Source of the DNA: Paenibacillus sp. PastM-3
GTDB taxonomy: Bacteria; Bacillota; Bacilli; Paenibacillales; Paenibacillaceae
DNA length: 64,000 bases
Assembly: GCF_029893965.1 (NCBI RefSeq)
Contig: NZ_JARXXP010000023.1
Coordinates: 34,550-98,549 of the forward strand
Direction: 5' to 3'
Part shown: in pieces, positions 15,811 through 24,276 of the stretch
Position numbering within the stretch: position 1 is the first letter of the stretch
How the letters are laid out: every line of letters begins with the position of its first letter
Translations under genes and position numbers: made by a program
Notes under the pieces: model-generated
What the model was told of the DNA's origin: nothing
Databases searched by the model: none
Seen by the model: only the letters and a program-made list of their open reading frames with translations

Positions 15811-18186
15811 TTACATATACTGCTGGCCGATGGCCGTATCGGTCTTGCCCTGCAGCTCCACCAGCTTCATAATAACGGCGGCTGCCTGAGCTTTGGTTAC
15901 TTGCTGCTGCGGATTGAATTTGCCATTTTCGCCCTGGAGCAGCCCCAGCCGTACAACAAGGGCTACAGCGCCTTTATTCGTAATGGCTGCACTGTCGCTG
16001 AAGCTGCTGACTGTAGTGTCATTATTCAGGAAGGCGGCAAGCTTGCTGTATTTCAGGAATGAAGCCAGCAGCACAGCAAGCTGCTCACGGGTAAGGCTCT
16101 CCTCCGGCTTCACTACCGCATCCCTGTCCAGCCAGCTGCGGCTGACGGCATAGTTCACAGCACCAAAATATGCGCTGTCAGGACTGACTCCGGCAACTGC
16201 CTTATTTTCTGCACTTGCAGAATATTGCGTGTAGTACGGTGTTGAGGCTTTGGCAATGTAGTCAAGCCAGTCGCCTACCGTGATCACCTGATCCGGACCC
16301 ACCTTGCCTTCCGCATCCGGCGTAATTACGCCGTATTTCAGCAGCTCGGTCAGCTGTTGTTCTGCTGCATGGCCTTTAATATCAACCGCGCTGGCAGCAG
16401 CCGGACGTTGTCCGCTCAGATTATAGTCGTAAATTGTGAACCAGTTGCCTGTCTGCGCGTTCAGCGCTTCATACGGCTTGCTTGTATCAACCAGTGCAGG
16501 GGAATAAACCAGTCTCACCTTAGGATCGGTATATCCGCCACTGGAAGTGCTGAAATAGCCTCCCGTTGTGCTGTACTGCAGCTTCAAGGCGTACAGGCTC
16601 AAGTATTTCTGCAGTGCCTCAGCTTTGGTAATTGCCGGTGCAGGCTGTTTGGTGATTTTGCTGAAGTTGGCAGCACCATAGTTCGAATACGACTGCAGCT
16701 TGCCATAAAGGTCCAGCGTAACCATAATCGTGTTCTCACTTACCGGAATACCGTCGAAGTAGCGGAGGAATTCAAAACGGAAGCCTTTATCATTCGGCAG
16801 AACGCTCCAGGTCCCCCCGTGCTCGGCCAGCTTCAGGCTGCTGCTGGCCTGGTCATACAAACGGTTAATCAGCGACAGGGCCTGCTGCTTGGCTTCCGCC
16901 TGGCTCAGCTTCTTGCTTCCGGCTGGAGCGGATGCGGTATCCTGCCGGCTGCTTTCCGCCATATAGGTATATTGATCAATCTGGAACTGGAGAACCTCAC
17001 CAGTCGTTGCGTTTACCTCAGCATAAGTGCGTTGCGGCATTCCGGCATAACCGGCTTCGGAAGTATCACTCCAGGCCAGCGACCATACCTTCTGCTTGCT
17101 GCTCTGGTAATTGGTACCGAGCGTCTGCCAGACCAGCTTGCGGTTCGCCGGGATGGTTGCCACCTTCTTCACCTGCTTGACCGCTTCATCGACGGTAAGC
17201 TCCTTGCCGCTGGTTACCGGCTGGAAAACATCCTTACCGGCCGGTACGGCCTCATAAACGACCGGAGCAGCAGCTACATCGCTGCCTTCATAGTCAACCC
17301 GTTTACCGGTCTGGGCATCAATCGGATACAGGACTTCATTCTGCGGCCTCCAGCTGAGTACCCAGCTGTCCACCTCATTTTTTTTGTAAACAGGGGTGTA
17401 ATATAGCGCAACATCGAAGCTCTCTTTAAACTTCTTCTCCGCCTCTTCCTGGGACACCGCAGGCTTGGCGGACGGATATTTCAGGCCGGAGGCCGATTTA
17501 CTGAACTGTATGACATTTCCGCTGCCGTCAACCGTAACCCGTACGGAGTCACTGGATGAAGGAACTCCGTTAACCAGGATATTGAAATAAAAGGAGTACT
17601 GTACAGGACCAAAAAGTGCCGAATCATTCATTGTAATATTCTCATCGAGCTGCAGATCGCTGCTCTTCAGCGTTGGCGCTGCCTGGGAAACGAAGCTCTT
17701 GGCCTTCGCAAGCGCCTCTGCCCGTGATACCTTTGGCGGATAGAAGTTGTCCGTCTGCCCTACAAACGGGGAATACAGATATGTAGAGATCAGGTCTCCT
17801 GTCATGGCATCAACTTCACTCGAAAAACCGTAAGATGTGCTGCCGGTCCGGAATTCCCACTGGATATTCCAAACCAGCTGGTCCGGATTCATCGGATAGG
17901 AGTTGCCTGAGCCAAGCTGTGTGTTCGAGACAGTAGCATCTTTCAGTACAGGGAACAATGCTTTCAGCTTTGCCACAGCCTGCTCCTGGGTAACCTTGGC
18001 CTCTGCCGGATCAGGTGTCTCGGCATTTGTCTGGGCAGCTTTTGCCGGAGCTTCTTGTACCGTAGTATCGGAAGTGGAAGCTGCTGCTGAAGCCAATCCC
18101 CCGGGCAGCATTAACGCGACCGCCACCGAAGTAATTAAAGCCGCTTTTGCGGCCTGCCCGATAAAGGGTTTCCTGTCGTTACTCAA
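15811..18186 (-). CDS. Secreted YcdB/YcdC-repeat protein with PepSY-like and SLH domains
   Basis: A 791-residue exported, cell-wall-attached protein. Residues 1-35 form a signal peptide (basic start, hydrophobic core ALITSVAVALMLPGG, AAA before the cut). The body consists of repeated YcdB/YcdC (DUF4901) and PepSY-like modules: SREEAL-type helices followed by beta-strands recur at about 60, 120, 230, 330 and 540. The last ~190 residues hold S-layer-homology repeats (for example SWLDRDAVVKPEESLTREQ and GKFNPQQQVTKAQAAAVI), which bind pyruvylated wall polymer. PepSY-type domains often inhibit peptidases; the target is unknown. The start is TTG at 18186, seven bases after AGGAGG. The leader carries the 63-bp repeat also found before nifB. 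Confidence 0.85.
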   Translation of the reverse strand: MSNDRKPFIGQAAKAALITSVAVALMLPGGLASAAASTSDTTVQEAPAKAAQTNAETPDPAEAKVTQEQAVAKLKALFPVLKDATVSNTQLGSGNSYPMNPDQLVWNIQWEFRTGSTSYGFSSEVDAMTGDLISTYLYSPFVGQTDNFYPPKVSRAEALAKAKSFVSQAAPTLKSSDLQLDENITMNDSALFGPVQYSFYFNILVNGVPSSSDSVRVTVDGSGNVIQFSKSASGLKYPSAKPAVSQEEAEKKFKESFDVALYYTPVYKKNEVDSWVLSWRPQNEVLYPIDAQTGKRVDYEGSDVAAAPVVYEAVPAGKDVFQPVTSGKELTVDEAVKQVKKVATIPANRKLVWQTLGTNYQSSKQKVWSLAWSDTSEAGYAGMPQRTYAEVNATTGEVLQFQIDQYTYMAESSRQDTASAPAGSKKLSQAEAKQQALSLINRLYDQASSSLKLAEHGGTWSVLPNDKGFRFEFLRYFDGIPVSENTIMVTLDLYGKLQSYSNYGAANFSKITKQPAPAITKAEALQKYLSLYALKLQYSTTGGYFSTSSGGYTDPKVRLVYSPALVDTSKPYEALNAQTGNWFTIYDYNLSGQRPAAASAVDIKGHAAEQQLTELLKYGVITPDAEGKVGPDQVITVGDWLDYIAKASTPYYTQYSASAENKAVAGVSPDSAYFGAVNYAVSRSWLDRDAVVKPEESLTREQLAVLLASFLKYSKLAAFLNNDTTVSSFSDSAAITNKGAVALVVRLGLLQGENGKFNPQQQVTKAQAAAVIMKLVELQGKTDTAIGQQYM

Positions 18187-18203
18187 AATATCTCCTCCTA
18201 AAA

Positions 18204-18284
18204 GTTTTGTTAGCATAGACTTCCTGGGCATTCTTCGTACAAAACTCGCTTCGGAAGCATAGGCTTAGTGTTGTTAGCATAGGC
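18204..18284 (-). repeat. 63-bp leader repeat (one unit plus a partial second)
   Basis: A full 63-base unit (18204-18266) begins GTTTTGTTAGCATAG, has ACAAAAC at 18238-18244, then CGCTTCGGAAGCATAGGCTTA; a partial second unit starts at 18267. It is a diverged member of the family at 10918-11169. In both places the unit directly follows CCTCCTAAAA on the plus strand, that is, it ends at the gene's ribosome binding site. The inverted-repeat arms have changed together (GTTTTAC/GTAAAAC there, GTTTTGT/ACAAAAC here). Confidence 0.85.
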
Positions 18285-18570
18285 GCAATAATATCCGCAA
18301 ACGCTTACTTTTACTATTTTAGCCAGCTGCTACTCTCCTAAATTATAAATACAAATACATAACTTTTCCATATTTTATTTATGACAGGAAATTTCAGGAG
18401 CAACCATAAGCCGACCCGGTTCCTGTGCATTTGCTAAAATGATCAACATCACCGGTTAAAGTGCCGTACATTCCGTAATTAATATGGTTGATACTCAGCC
18501 TTGTAAATACATATCTCTATGCAAAAAAGAGCGGCCCGGACTCTACGTCCGGAGACACTCGCTGGAAAAA
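18285..18570. other. Intergenic region, no gene seen
   Basis: An AT-rich stretch at 18300-18400 probably holds the promoter of the minus-strand YcdB/SLH gene. CGGAC...GTCCG at 18536-18552 makes a small hairpin just beyond the end of the GH1 remnant. Nothing else is recognised. Confidence 0.4.
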
Positions 18571-19110
18571 TTATAGATTCTCCAGCTCCGGCCCGTTCGT
18601 GGCGATCACCTGCTTGTACCAGTAAAAGCTTTTCTTACGCAGCCGGGCCAGCGTACCGCCCCCTTCATCATCCTGGTCGACATAGATATAGCCGTACCGC
18701 TTGCGCATCTCTGAGGTTGAGGCTGAGATCAGCTCGATGCAGCCCCAACTCGTGTAGCTCATCAGCTCCACACCTTCCTCGATCGCCTCAGCCATCGGGC
18801 GTTATGCTGTGCCAGATAATCAATCCGGTAGTCGTCCTGAATACTTCCGTCTTCAGCTAGCTCATCGGCAGCACCAAGCCCGTTCTCCACCATAAACAGC
18901 GGGATTTGGTAGCGGCCATGCATTTCTTTGAGCCCCCCGCAGGCCGCTCGGATACATCTGCCAGCCCAGTCCGAGGTCTGAAGATACGGATTCGCCAGGC
19001 CTGTGGACAGATTTCCTGCGGTTGTGGCCGTAATCGAGTTGTCCGTGCTTACCGCCGAGGACAAGTAGTAGCTGAAGGAGAGGAAGTCAACGAAATTCTC
19101 CTGTAGTTTC
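18571..19110 (-). pseudogene. Remnant of a GH1 (6-phospho-)beta-glucosidase
   Basis: Only the C-terminal third of a family 1 glycoside hydrolase remains. The upstream fragment (to about 18800) contains ENFVDFLSFSYYLSS and the nucleophile motif PLFMVENGLG; the downstream fragment contains GVELMSYTSWGCIELIS and a KRYGYIYVDQDDEG segment. The two are in different frames, joined by a frameshift near 18797, and about 270 N-terminal residues are missing. The gene cannot make an active enzyme. The tail with SFYWYKQVI is typical of phospho-beta-glucosidases. Confidence 0.85.
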
Positions 19111-19283
19111 CCTCTATTTCTGCCATTTCGCCTCCCCGCGTACGGCATTAATGGGATTTCTCCCTTTCATTTAGCTAATCCGCCTGCTTTCCACCGAATC
19201 AAAGGCATTTTTGCCCTTCATACTCCCCATCCGCCACTTAAAGCGGAACCTGGTTGTTTTCGAACTCCCCCAACACAAAAGAC

Positions 19284-19299
19284 GGCCCGTCACCGGGCC
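19284..19299 (-). terminator. Terminator of the ABC importer operon
   Basis: GGCCCG-TCAC-CGGGCC hairpin lies 28 bases past the permease stop; on the minus strand it is followed by GTCTTTTGTG. The T-run is short, so efficiency is uncertain. Confidence 0.55.
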
Positions 19300-19326
19300 G
19301 CCTCACCTCACACAATACATTTACTA

Positions 19327-20073
19327 TTACCGCCGCCATCTCATGAACCTGTAATCCAGCAGATCCACCAGCAGGAACAGCACAAAGCCGACTAAGCTGA
19401 ACAGCATGATGCCCGCGTACATCTCCGGATAATCAAGGCGCAGCCAGGCATCCATTATGAAGAAGCCCATGCCGTGCTCCGTGCCGTAGATTTCGGTGAA
19501 GAACAGCACGGAAATGGCGGTGCCGAGCGACACCCGGATCGTGCTGAGGATGACCGACAGCGCACCGGGCAGTGTCACATTCCAGAATTTCTGCACGGAG
19601 CTTGCGCCGATGCTGGTCAGCACATCATATGTAGTCTCGGGGATTGCCTTAATCCCGTCGCGCACGGAGATGATGATCTGGAACAGCAGAATCAGCATGA
19701 TCATCAGCACCTTGGAGGTTTCACCCAGACCGAAGAACAGCATGACCACCGGCAGCAGGGCAATCTTCGGAATCGGATAGGCCAGATAGACGACCGGATC
19801 GAGCAGCTTGTTCCACAGCGGCGAACGCCCCATTAACAGTCCGATCATCAGGCCGATCAGAAGCGCCAGCAGCACACCCTCAAAAATCCGCAGCAGGCTG
19901 TACCCGACATTAAGCAGCACCTCATGGCCATCCAGCTGGAACATCGCCTTATACACGGAGCCGGGAGACGGCAGAATCGGATGGTTCATCAGCAGATAGA
20001 CGATATACCAGACCAGATTCATGCCTGCAAAAACAAACAACAGCCGCAGCACGTGGTTAATCCGCTTGTTCAT
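19327..20073 (-). CDS. ABC importer permease (NitT/TauT/SsuC-type)
   Basis: A 248-residue membrane protein of the BPD_transp_1 fold with about six transmembrane segments; the coupling-loop region (around ADVLTSIGASSVQKFWNVTLPGA-like segment at residues 150-175) fits the SsuC/TauC/ThiX class. It works with the ATPase and lipoprotein encoded just upstream. The start ATG at 20073 is preferred because AGGAG lies eight bases before it; its first base overlaps the last base of the ATPase stop codon. Confidence 0.88.
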   Translation of the reverse strand: MNKRINHVLRLLFVFAGMNLVWYIVYLLMNHPILPSPGSVYKAMFQLDGHEVLLNVGYSLLRIFEGVLLALLIGLMIGLLMGRSPLWNKLLDPVVYLAYPIPKIALLPVVMLFFGLGETSKVLMIMLILLFQIIISVRDGIKAIPETTYDVLTSIGASSVQKFWNVTLPGALSVILSTIRVSLGTAISVLFFTEIYGTEHGMGFFIMDAWLRLDYPEMYAGIMLFSLVGFVLFLLVDLLDYRFMRWRR

Positions 20074-20855
20074 CACCATTTCTCCTGCATTACCTTTCTA
20101 ATCACTTTTGTCTGCTCAAAAAACTCGTTGCTGTCCCGCTTCTCCTCATGCTTCATCCCGAACACAGCAGCGTTATCGAGCACCTCAAGCTCCGTCTGCT
20201 TCCCCGTTCCGGCAGGGAGGATAACAATCTTCTGTCCCAGCAAAATCGCCTCGTCCACATCATGGGTAACAAACAGCGCCGTCGCCGGATGAGCCAGCCA
20301 GTTATCCAGAAAAATCTGCTGCAGCGCCTCGCGCGTCACGGCATCCAGCGCCGAGAACGGCTCATCCAGCAGCATAATTTGCGGCAAAATCGCAAAGGCC
20401 CGTGCGATCGCCACCCGCTGCTGCTGCCCGCCGCTAAGTGACAGCGGATAGCGGCCTTCCAGCCCGGCGATCCCCATCGCCTCAAGCCAGCGGGTGATCC
20501 GACTCTCCCGGTCTGCCTTGTCTGCTGCGGCAGTTCCGGTGATCTTCATGGCAATCCGGATGTTGTCCCGGACCGTCTTCCACGGCAGCAGGCCGTAGTT
20601 CTGCGGGACAAGCCCGACCAGCGTATCCTTATCATGCACGGACTTGCCGTTGTACAGCAGCTCTCCGCTGTAGCCCGGCAGCAGGCCGGCAACCGCCCGA
20701 AGGAGCGTCGATTTACCGCTGCCGGAAGGCCCGATAATCGTATAGATGCCATGCTCGGGCAGCATCAGGTTAACCTCTCCCAGCGCCACCTGGCCGCCCT
20801 TATACTGGACCTGCAGGTCACGGATGCAGAGTCCGCTATTTTCCAAACTGGACAT
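20073..20855 (-). CDS. ABC importer ATPase (SsuB/TauB/ThiZ-type)
   Basis: A 260-residue nucleotide-binding subunit. Walker A GPSGSGKST (about residue 38), Q-loop PQNYGLLPW, signature LSGGQQQR, Walker B IMLLDEP, and H-loop VTHDVDEA are all intact. The class imports sulfonates, nitrate or pyrimidine precursors of thiamine. The gene overlaps the binding-protein gene by 20 bases. Confidence 0.92.
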   Translation of the reverse strand: MSSLENSGLCIRDLQVQYKGGQVALGEVNLMLPEHGIYTIIGPSGSGKSTLLRAVAGLLPGYSGELLYNGKSVHDKDTLVGLVPQNYGLLPWKTVRDNIRIAMKITGTAAADKADRESRITRWLEAMGIAGLEGRYPLSLSGGQQQRVAIARAFAILPQIMLLDEPFSALDAVTREALQQIFLDNWLAHPATALFVTHDVDEAILLGQKIVILPAGTGKQTELEVLDNAAVFGMKHEEKRDSNEFFEQTKVIRKVMQEKW

Positions 20856-21840
20856 CGGAAATCACATCTTCAGGGGCAATATCTTTGGTCAGCAGGCCTG
20901 TCTCCCGCGCCCAGGCAAAAGCCGCCTCTACTTCCTTCACATCCACTTGGGTTGCCGGCTCGTATGCCGGAACTGCGATTTCATCCTTGAGTGTTTCCGG
21001 GTAGCCTACTTCCTTGATAATAAGATCGATATATTCCGATTGATCGTGAGACTTCATATACGCTACAGCATCATCATAAGCGGCATACATGTCACGGATG
21101 GCTTGCGGTTTGGCATCAATTACGCTTTGCGGAAAAGCGAGCACAAACGGGTTCACGCCTGCAGAGTGAGTGGAGCTCAGCACACGCAGGCCGGAGGATT
21201 CACCCATCGTTACAAACGGCTCAGGCAGTACAGCTGCATCAGCCTTATGGTTCTTGAGCAGCTCAAGCCGGGTCGGAATTTGCGGCACTTCGCTGACCGT
21301 AATATCCGCTTCAGTCAGTCCCGCCTGCTTCAACATCATCGCTACCGTATATTGAGTGGAGGTATTTCTGGACAAAATAACGGTTTTGCCCTTCAGATCC
21401 TTCACTTCCTTAATCTCGTCATTACCGGTCAGCAGGTCAAATTCACCGGTGGTTGTGCTGGTGATTTTTACATCGAGCCCCGCTTCGTTATAGATCGAAA
21501 TCGCCACCAGATCGGCGCTGATGCCGTCTACCTTGCCAGCCTGGAACGCCACATCGCGGTCCTTGGCGCTTTTGAAGGTCTGGATATCCAGGTTAACGTT
21601 ATGCTCCTTGTCGAAGCCCTGCTCATGCGCGATGATGAATGGAATAGCGTCAATCGAAGGCAGCAGCCCCAATGTTACAACCGCCGCTTCCTCCGGTGCT
21701 GCCGTTTCTGCAGTTCCACCCGAATTCCCGGCATTGCTTCCGCTTGCTGTATTGTTATTGCCGCAGCCCGCCGCAACCATCCCTACTGCAGCGGTTAGCG
21801 TAAACAGCATCATAAGGTGTTTCCATTTCTTTCTCTTCAT
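20836..21840 (-). CDS. ABC importer substrate-binding lipoprotein (NMT1/SsuA-like)
   Basis: A 334-residue lipoprotein: the signal ends in the lipobox VAAGC, followed by a Gly/Ser/Asn linker. The mature part is a type II periplasmic-binding fold of the NMT1/SsuA/TauA class (GLLPSIDAIPFIIAHEQGF at the first lobe, KGKTVILSRNTSTQY in the second). The ligand cannot be read from sequence; thiamine pyrimidine precursors, sulfonates and nitrate are all possible. Start ATG at 21840 gives a normal lipoprotein signal; it is the first gene of a three-gene operon. Confidence 0.88.
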   Translation of the reverse strand: MKRKKWKHLMMLFTLTAAVGMVAAGCGNNNTASGSNAGNSGGTAETAAPEEAAVVTLGLLPSIDAIPFIIAHEQGFDKEHNVNLDIQTFKSAKDRDVAFQAGKVDGISADLVAISIYNEAGLDVKITSTTTGEFDLLTGNDEIKEVKDLKGKTVILSRNTSTQYTVAMMLKQAGLTEADITVSEVPQIPTRLELLKNHKADAAVLPEPFVTMGESSGLRVLSSTHSAGVNPFVLAFPQSVIDAKPQAIRDMYAAYDDAVAYMKSHDQSEYIDLIIKEVGYPETLKDEIAVPAYEPATQVDVKEVEAAFAWARETGLLTKDIAPEDVISDVQFGK

Positions 21841-22010
21841 CAATCTTCCTGCCTCCAATTCTCTCTAATATATTTGCTTGCGCATATTTTCACATAAGGG
21901 CATAGAGAAGCCTCTATGCTTCCCCGTAAGCGTAAGTACTGCAATTTTACACCCATTGTCTCATTTTGTATATTTATAAATTTAAATACTAAATCACGCT
22001 CTCGCCAAAT

Positions 22011-22054
22011 AAGACGATAGCCCGGACACCGCAACGGCCCTGCACTATCGCCTT
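22011..22054 (-). terminator. Terminator of the germination operon
   Basis: On the minus strand AAGGCGATAG pairs with CTATCGTCTT (one G-T pair), followed by ATTTGGC. It lies 34 bases beyond the gerC-type stop. T-run is weak. Confidence 0.5.
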
Positions 22055-22087
22055 ATAAACCTAAAACAAGCTTTCCCGGCAACACAC

Positions 22088-23191
22088 TCAGCTATACTTT
22101 CCGTAATCTTTAATGGTCACTTTGACATGGCACTCCACCTCAATCTGCGGGTAGACCTCTCTCCAGTCCATGCCTGTCCACTCCCTGTAACTCAGGCTGT
22201 TCCGCACATACCGTCCGATGCCCAGGCTGTCCACCTGCTTGTCCTGCATTTGCCGTATCATCGCCTGGGCTTTAGCTGTAATGTGTTTCTCAATTTGCTG
22301 CTCCAGTTCATAACGTGTCCCGCTGTCATTTAGCTTTTCTTCTCCGGTATATTCAAGTACTGATCCCTGGACAGTAGCAGAAATATCTACCTTGAAGCGC
22401 TGCTCACCCAGCTGATGCACCTTAATCTTACGTTTACTTGATATGGAGCTCAACATGACAATGGCCGGCTTCCCATTCGTTTGTTCTCCTAAACGTATAG
22501 TCGTCTCCCCCTGCTGCAGATCATCATAGAACAGGCTAAAGATGATCCCGTCTTCTACCGGAATTTTCAAAACATATTTGTCCTTTTGAAATAACGCAAT
22601 TCCTGCAATGTTTACTTTATCCCCGGCATCCTTCACAATCGGAGCTACTGCGTCAATCCCGTCGTCATTGTAGTCTCTGGAGAATTCATAGAGTGTCGTA
22701 GGCGGAACACTGTTGCTTAAGGACTCCTTTTCCAGCATGCGGTTGATGTAACGGCCGGTATCTGAATGAGGCTTGAATGTTTTGCTCAGCAGCTCTCCGG
22801 CGTCCCCCTCCACCACAATTACTCTGACTCCCAGCGCTGTCGACGGATCACGCAGCAGGGTGTCGATATAGTCGCCAATGCCCGCTTGGGCCAGCGTTGT
22901 CCCGAACAGGGTGTCCCGGAGCTGCCCGCTGACTACAGTCAGGTCGGTTTGCCAGGATAACTGCAGCCTGGCCTCTTTGATGCTCTCACTCTCAGCGGTC
23001 AGCAATTCACGGCGAACCTGGGAGTCCGGATCTATCACCGGGACACTGGAGACTATCTTTAGCTTATTGCCGCTTAGCAGATCATAACTCGATGTCTGTA
23101 CCATGCCCAGTTTTTCAAGCACCCGCTCGTCTCTTTTACAGCCGGTCAACAGCAACAGCAGGATTACAGCAACAACCCGCAGCTTACCCAT
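22088..23191 (-). CDS. Spore germination lipoprotein, GerC family
   Basis: A 367-residue Ger(x)C-family lipoprotein: signal peptide ending LLLLLTGC, then the three-domain GerBC fold. GerC subunits lie on the outer face of the inner spore membrane and are needed with GerA and GerB subunits for sensing germinants. Last gene of the operon; it overlaps the GerB gene by eight bases. Confidence 0.93.
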   Translation of the reverse strand: MGKLRVVAVILLLLLTGCKRDERVLEKLGMVQTSSYDLLSGNKLKIVSSVPVIDPDSQVRRELLTAESESIKEARLQLSWQTDLTVVSGQLRDTLFGTTLAQAGIGDYIDTLLRDPSTALGVRVIVVEGDAGELLSKTFKPHSDTGRYINRMLEKESLSNSVPPTTLYEFSRDYNDDGIDAVAPIVKDAGDKVNIAGIALFQKDKYVLKIPVEDGIIFSLFYDDLQQGETTIRLGEQTNGKPAIVMLSSISSKRKIKVHQLGEQRFKVDISATVQGSVLEYTGEEKLNDSGTRYELEQQIEKHITAKAQAMIRQMQDKQVDSLGIGRYVRNSLSYREWTGMDWREVYPQIEVECHVKVTIKDYGKYS

Positions 23192-24266
23192 GAGTGGCGC
23201 CCCCTTTTCTCTGAAACAGTAAAATCATAATCAGCAGCGTGGGCAGACCAAAGGCAATTCCGGTAACAGCGCAACCTAAATTTGTAATCCAGACGTTTAC
23301 CTGATCCAGTGTTTTGGGGATAAAAGAGATGCCGTAGGCTATGGAGAGCAGCAGGAGCAGCAGAATTTTCAAATTCAGATTGGGCAGCATCTGCTGCACC
23401 GTTATCTCCGCCGCCCACCAATACATCACCAGTGTGATCAGGATCAGGAAGAGAAAAAAGCCGTATAGCAGATTTTCCAGTCGTTCAATAAAAGGGAACT
23501 GTATATAAGCCAGCAGATCAAGCACGGGATACAGCAGCTTTTTTAACTGATTCAGACTGAAAATGCCATAGCAGATCAGCGATAAGCTAAGATAATTCAG
23601 CGTTAAAAAAAGATTCCCGGCCTGGATGGCGAGCATGGACTTTTTGTTCTTCTTGACATGCGGGAACAGAAAAAGAGTCAGCTCATAGCCTAAAAAGGCG
23701 GAATAGACCTCTATCGCCCCCTTCACCTGATCATGGCCGCCTTTAAGCAGGAACGGAGTGAGCCGCTCCCAGCGGAAGGAGGGTATAAACCAGACCAGCA
23801 GCAGGATCATCCAGGCCGCCATCCAGAAGAAAAGTGTAGCCGCCTTGGAAATCCCCTGAATCCCCTTGATCAGCAGCAAGAAGGCCAGCACATCTATAGC
23901 CAGTTTGAACAGCATCGGATTGGTTGACGGAAAAGACAGCATCTGAAAGACCAGCACGTATTTTTTGCCGATCATGCAGCCGAATATCAGCCATGAACCC
24001 GCCAGCAGTAAATATAGAGGGTACAGCAGCACTTTAGGAACAGACTGCTCCAGAATTGCAAACACAGAACGACCCTCACCCAGACGAAAAACGAGCGAGA
24101 TCAGCCAGATATTAAAGGAGGAAAGCAGGAAGCAAGGGATCAGTACTAGCCAGCCGTTCGTTCCGAAATAATCCGCGAGGTTCCTCGACAGTGTAAAAAG
24201 CATGATTCCAGCCTGCACCATGTAGGTAAGAACGGCAATATGGAAGGGGCTGATCTTCTGCTGCAT
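23184..24266 (-). CDS. Spore germination membrane protein, GerB family
   Basis: A 360-residue protein with about ten transmembrane segments, of the GerAB/ArcD/ProY transporter-like family, the part of the receptor thought to bind the germinant (an amino acid or similar). It begins KISPFHIAVLTYMVQAG, typical of the family. The start ATG at 24266 has AGGA eight bases upstream; a GTG at 24272 is an alternative. The gene follows the GerA gene by ten bases. Confidence 0.92.
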   Translation of the reverse strand: MQQKISPFHIAVLTYMVQAGIMLFTLSRNLADYFGTNGWLVLIPCFLLSSFNIWLISLVFRLGEGRSVFAILEQSVPKVLLYPLYLLLAGSWLIFGCMIGKKYVLVFQMLSFPSTNPMLFKLAIDVLAFLLLIKGIQGISKAATLFFWMAAWMILLLVWFIPSFRWERLTPFLLKGGHDQVKGAIEVYSAFLGYELTLFLFPHVKKNKKSMLAIQAGNLFLTLNYLSLSLICYGIFSLNQLKKLLYPVLDLLAYIQFPFIERLENLLYGFFLFLILITLVMYWWAAEITVQQMLPNLNLKILLLLLLSIAYGISFIPKTLDQVNVWITNLGCAVTGIAFGLPTLLIMILLFQRKGGATHG

Positions 24267-24276
24267 AAGCACAATC

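Noticed and set aside
16357..17406. 349-residue plus-strand frame opposite the YcdB/SLH gene
   Set aside because: Antisense shadow; no ribosome site or domain.
20746..21798. 350-residue plus-strand frame opposite the ABC lipoprotein
   Set aside because: Antisense to a clear lipoprotein gene in an operon.
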